64,000 nt of DNA from Bacteroidales bacterium UBA1189 (lineage in GTDB: Bacteria; Bacteroidota; Bacteroidia; Bacteroidales; Bacteroidaceae): NCBI GenBank assembly GCA_002309805.1, contig DBYJ01000010.1, forward strand, positions 101,344 to 165,343, written 5' to 3'. This document shows positions 61,195-64,000 of this stretch, one piece after another. Within the stretch, counting starts at the first letter, position 1. Each line of letters opens with the position of its first letter. The translations under genes and the position numbers were made by a program. The notes beneath the pieces are model-generated. The model was not told the DNA's origin. It saw nothing but the letters and a program-made list of their open reading frames with translations, and did no database searches.

Positions 61195-62640
61195 ATGAAA
61201 AAACAACATCTCATCCTTGCGATTGCCTGCTTGGCAACACTCATTACAGGCTGCAAGAGCAGCGAGAAGCCCCTTGCGGGCAGTAACTGGCACGTCGAGG
61301 ACGGCGTTATCGTCGTCAACGAACCCCATCGCGCTGCCGGACAGCAGAGCATGCTGGAGTTCTATACCGACCCCATCCCCGTTGTCCGTGTGGGCTTCGT
61401 GGGACTCGGCATGCGCGGCCCAGGAGCAGTCAGCCGCTTTACCCATATGGAAGGCGTCGAAATCAAGGCCCTCTGCGACAAGTACCCCGACCGTGCCCAC
61501 GCCTGCCAGCGTTACCTCGCCAATGCCGGTATGCCCGAGGCTGCCGAGTACAGCGGCGACGAAGGCTACAAGCAGCTTTGCGAACGCGACGACATCGACC
61601 TTGTCTACATCGCCACCAACTGGCAGACCCACGTTGAGATTGCCCTCTACGCTATGGAGCACGGCAAGCACGTGGCCATCGAAGTGCCTTCCGCTACCAG
61701 CATCGAGGACTGTTGGCGCCTCATCGACACCTCCGAGCGCACCCGCAAGCACTGCATGATGCTGGAGAACTGCGTCTATGATTTCTTTGAACTCACCTGC
61801 CTCAACATGGCCCAAAAGGGCCTCTTCGGCGAAATCCTCCACACCGAGGGTGCCTACATACACAACCTCGAGCCCTTCTGGGATGACTATGCCGACAACT
61901 GGCGCCTCGACTTCAACCAGAAACACGGTGGCGACGTCTACCCCACCCACGGCTTCGGCCCCTGCTGCCAAGCCCTCAACATCCACCGCGGCGACAAGAT
62001 GGAATACCTCGTCAGTATGGCCACGAAGTCCGTCAACGGTCTGAAGATTGCCAAGAAGAAGATGGGCGTTGACGAATTTGCCTGCGGCGACCATATCGTC
62101 ACCCTCGTCATGACCAAGAGCGGCAAGAGCATGGAAATCCAGCACAACGTCTTCACCCCGCGCCCCTACAACCGCCTCTACCAGCTCACCGGTACCGAGG
62201 GCTTTGCCAACAAATACCCCGTCAGCGGCCTCACCCTGCGCAACAGCCAGATTGACCGCAACGCCCTGCCCGACATTCCTCAACTGGACGAGCATGACTT
62301 CGTGCCCAACGATGTGAAGAACGAGTTGCTCCAGTACTACAAGCACCCCATCCATCAGGAAATTGAGGAGAAAGCCAAGCAAGTGGGTGGCCACGGCGGC
62401 ATGGACTTCGTCATGGACTACCGCCTCGTCTACTGCCTGCAGAACGGTCTGCCCCTCGATCAGGACGTCTATGACCTTGCCGAGTGGTGCGCCATCAGCG
62501 AACTCAGCGCCATCAGCCACGCCAACAAGTCGATGCCCGTCCGCTTCCCCGACTTCACCCGCGGCGACTGGAACAAGGTCAAGGGCCTCCACTTCTACAT
62601 GAAAGGCGAACGCCCAGCCACTAAAATAGTCAAGAATTAA
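61195..62640 (+). CDS. GH109-type NAD-dependent alpha-N-acetylgalactosaminidase-like protein
   Basis: The 481-residue protein has a lipoprotein signal ending ITGC (Cys20) and a Rossmann domain beginning VRVGFVGLGMRGPGAVSRF. DLVYIATNWQTHVEIALYAMEHGKHVAIEVPSA and the C-terminal Gfo/Idh/MocA domain with EPFWDDYADNWRLDFNQKHGGDVYPTHGFGP follow. These features fit the GH109 family, which uses NAD to cleave alpha-linked GalNAc. Exported Gfo/Idh proteins of this form are common in Bacteroidales. It lies 35 bp after GH20 and 13 bp before the kinase. Confidence 0.88.
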   Translation: MKKQHLILAIACLATLITGCKSSEKPLAGSNWHVEDGVIVVNEPHRAAGQQSMLEFYTDPIPVVRVGFVGLGMRGPGAVSRFTHMEGVEIKALCDKYPDRAHACQRYLANAGMPEAAEYSGDEGYKQLCERDDIDLVYIATNWQTHVEIALYAMEHGKHVAIEVPSATSIEDCWRLIDTSERTRKHCMMLENCVYDFFELTCLNMAQKGLFGEILHTEGAYIHNLEPFWDDYADNWRLDFNQKHGGDVYPTHGFGPCCQALNIHRGDKMEYLVSMATKSVNGLKIAKKKMGVDEFACGDHIVTLVMTKSGKSMEIQHNVFTPRPYNRLYQLTGTEGFANKYPVSGLTLRNSQIDRNALPDIPQLDEHDFVPNDVKNELLQYYKHPIHQEIEEKAKQVGGHGGMDFVMDYRLVYCLQNGLPLDQDVYDLAEWCAISELSAISHANKSMPVRFPDFTRGDWNKVKGLHFYMKGERPATKIVKN

Positions 62641-62653
62641 GAGCTAAGAAACG

Positions 62654-63742
62654 ATGTCTCCGGAAAAGATATTCAACCAGTTTGCCTATGAGGGCGAGGT
62701 GGCCAGCATCAAGCCGCTGGGCGAAGGGTTCATCAACGACACCTTCATCGTCCGCACCACAGGCAACACCCCCGATTACATCCTTCAGCGCAAGAACCAT
62801 AACGTCTTCCCCGACGTCCCCGCCATGATGGACAACATCGTGAAGGTCACCGCCCACATGAAGGCCAAGATCATTCGTGCCGGCGGCGACCCCCTGCGCG
62901 AAAGCCTCACCGTTGTCTTCACCCACGACGGTCTGCCCTACTACTTCGATGCAGATGAGGGTAACTACTGGGCCGTTTGCATCTTCATTGCCGGCTCTGT
63001 CACCATCGACAATGCCACCTCCCTCGACCTCTGCTTCAAGGGCGGACAGGGCATCGGCCGCTTCCAAAAGATGCTTGCCGACTACCCCGAACCCCTCCAC
63101 GAAACCATCAAGGGTTTCCACAACATCCGCTTCCGCTACGAGCAATGGGACGACACCCTACGCCGCGATAAGCTGGGCCTTGTGAAGACTGTGCAGGAAG
63201 AGATCGGCTGGGTCGAGAGCCGCCGTCAGCAGATGCTTGACTTCTGGCACCTCGTCGAAGACGGCAGCCTGCCTATGCGCGTCACTCACAACGACACCAA
63301 GCTCTCCAACATCCTCTTCGACAAGAACGGCGACGTGCTCTGCGCCATCGACCTCGACACCTGCATGAGCAGCACCGCCCTCAACGACGTGGGCGACGCC
63401 CTTCGCAGCTACACCAACACGGGTGCCGAGGACGACCAGGATCTCAGCCGCGTAAGTATGGACATCAACCGCTTCCGCGCCTACGTCGCCGGTTACCTCA
63501 GTGAGATGAAGGACTCCCTCAACGACTGCGAGAAGGAGTGGCTGGCCTTCAGCGCCATCTACATCACCTTCGAGCAGGTGCTGCGCTTCCTCATGGACTA
63601 CATTGACGGCTCCACCTACTGGAAAATCCAGTACCCCACCCACACCCTTGTCCGCGCCCAAGCGCAGTACAAGCTCCTCCAGTCCATGGAGGCCCAGTAC
63701 CCCCAGATGCAGGCCATTGTCAAGGAATTATTGGCTGATTGA
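62654..63742 (+). CDS. Phosphotransferase, probable N-acetylhexosamine 1-kinase (NahK-like)
   Basis: The 362-residue protein has the aminoglycoside-phosphotransferase fold: PLGEGFINDTFIV near the N-terminus, YILQRKNHNVFPDVPAMMDNI, the catalytic VTHNDTKLSNILFD and the metal-binding AIDLDTC. The sequence pattern and the operon with GH20 and GH109 fit N-acetylhexosamine 1-kinase, which phosphorylates GlcNAc or GalNAc at C1. It is cytoplasmic. A bidirectional hairpin terminator follows 38 bp after the stop. Confidence 0.85.
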   Translation: MSPEKIFNQFAYEGEVASIKPLGEGFINDTFIVRTTGNTPDYILQRKNHNVFPDVPAMMDNIVKVTAHMKAKIIRAGGDPLRESLTVVFTHDGLPYYFDADEGNYWAVCIFIAGSVTIDNATSLDLCFKGGQGIGRFQKMLADYPEPLHETIKGFHNIRFRYEQWDDTLRRDKLGLVKTVQEEIGWVESRRQQMLDFWHLVEDGSLPMRVTHNDTKLSNILFDKNGDVLCAIDLDTCMSSTALNDVGDALRSYTNTGAEDDQDLSRVSMDINRFRAYVAGYLSEMKDSLNDCEKEWLAFSAIYITFEQVLRFLMDYIDGSTYWKIQYPTHTLVRAQAQYKLLQSMEAQYPQMQAIVKELLAD

Positions 63743-63779
63743 ACTATTCTTTGACCTTGAGGATAGTATTAGTTTTCTT

Positions 63780-63811
63780 TTTTCGGGGCGCGGCTAACCG
63801 CGCCCCGAAAA
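63780..63811. terminator. Bidirectional terminator
   Basis: A perfect 14-bp stem (TTTTCGGGGCGCGG / CCGCGCCCCGAAAA) with the loop ctaa separates the convergent kinase and MeaB genes; the A/T ends of the arms serve both strands. Confidence 0.9.
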
Positions 63812-63814
63812 GCG

Positions 63815-64000
63815 TTAATGCTGCATAGCGAGGAGGCGGGCGGCGGCGGCGAAGGAGGTAAGCTCGCCGCGGAGGACCTGCTGCTCCATCTCGACGATGG
63901 CGGCGGCTATGGCGGGGTTCTGGTAGAAGCGGTCGCGCAGGGTGTTGTTGATGGTCTCGTACATCCAGTACTTGGCCTGCTCGTTGCGGCGGTACTGGAA
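63815..64000 (-). CDS. meaB: Methylmalonyl-CoA mutase-associated GTPase MeaB, C-terminal part
   Basis: The minus-strand frame is open from the right edge to a stop at 63815, giving 61 residues. It reads YRRNEQAKYWMYETINNTL, then RFYQNPAIAAAIVEMEQQV and LRGELTSFAAAARLLAMQH, which matches the C-terminal dimerisation arm of MeaB proteins in Bacteroidetes. MeaB protects and loads methylmalonyl-CoA mutase with its cobalamin cofactor. The GTPase motifs lie outside the window, so the call rests on the tail alone. Confidence 0.75.
   Translation of the reverse strand, partial: FQYRRNEQAKYWMYETINNTLRDRFYQNPAIAAAIVEMEQQVLRGELTSFAAAARLLAMQH

Noticed and set aside
1..64000. tRNA, rRNA or tmRNA genes
   Set aside because: No stretch with tRNA-like arms or rRNA sequence was recognised on reading; a covariance search was not possible here.

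Overview
The window is a chromosomal segment from a fairly GC-rich member of the Bacteroidales, most likely Prevotella-like. The evidence is a SusC/SusD pair, a hybrid two-component regulator, a Wzi-type capsule protein, a PorE-like type IX secretion component with a cargo-type C-terminus, and Bacteroidetes promoters of the form TTTG, about 20 bp, TAnnTTTG. No rRNA, tRNA, CRISPR array or transposase gene was seen.

Layout. The left end (1-2.8 kb) holds the end of a threonylcarbamoyl-AMP synthase gene, a Wzi-like capsule assembly gene, a lipoprotein and a two-helix membrane protein. From 3.2 to 11 kb lies an accessory block: an HU-like protein, a small protein paired with a soluble HEXXH peptidase, a UmuD-like S24 autoprotease with a C-terminal extension and no umuC beside it, a sigma-70 factor, an unknown 108-aa protein, and a primase/helicase (VirE/DUF3987 type). 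Short ggtatcac words recur at four places through this block. From 21.7 down to 11.1 kb the minus strand carries an exopolysaccharide locus: priming sugar transferase, Wza, Wzz, Wzy-like polymerase, GT2, flippase, GT4, TupA-like ATP-grasp and a second GT2 with its own promoter. No Wzc kinase is present in the window.

A GH13 amylase and a 790-aa putative T9SS cargo protein follow. From 26.2 kb a glycan-uptake locus runs rightward: SusC, SusD, a lipoprotein, then a two-gene module (DUF6057-type membrane protein plus beta-propeller lipoprotein with one CxxCH motif) present twice in tandem, an unknown exported protein, a hybrid two-component regulator and a sialate O-acetylesterase-family enzyme. 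On the opposite strand are an AGE-family epimerase, a GH5 mannanase and a GH31 enzyme. Together they suggest use of an acetylated beta-mannan or a related hemicellulose; the substrate is inferred. The right end holds a YpfJ-type zinc peptidase, TM2 and DUF2752 proteins, topoisomerase III, an AT-rich insert flanked by a duplicated topB 3' end, PorE, and a HexNAc operon (GH20, GH109, sugar kinase). The C-terminus of MeaB enters from the right edge.

The most unusual signal lies in the DNA between genes. Four intergenic sites carry degenerate repeat arrays with a 21-bp period. Two AT-rich tracts, 42 kb apart, share a plan of short repeated words arranged as inverted ends but use different words. 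A dispersed element of about 170 bp has a hairpin whose arms change together between copies. Simple repeats of the kind found between genes also lie in frame inside GH13, the epimerase, topoisomerase III and GH31, at the C-termini of the flippase and Wzy, and in a lipoprotein signal peptide.
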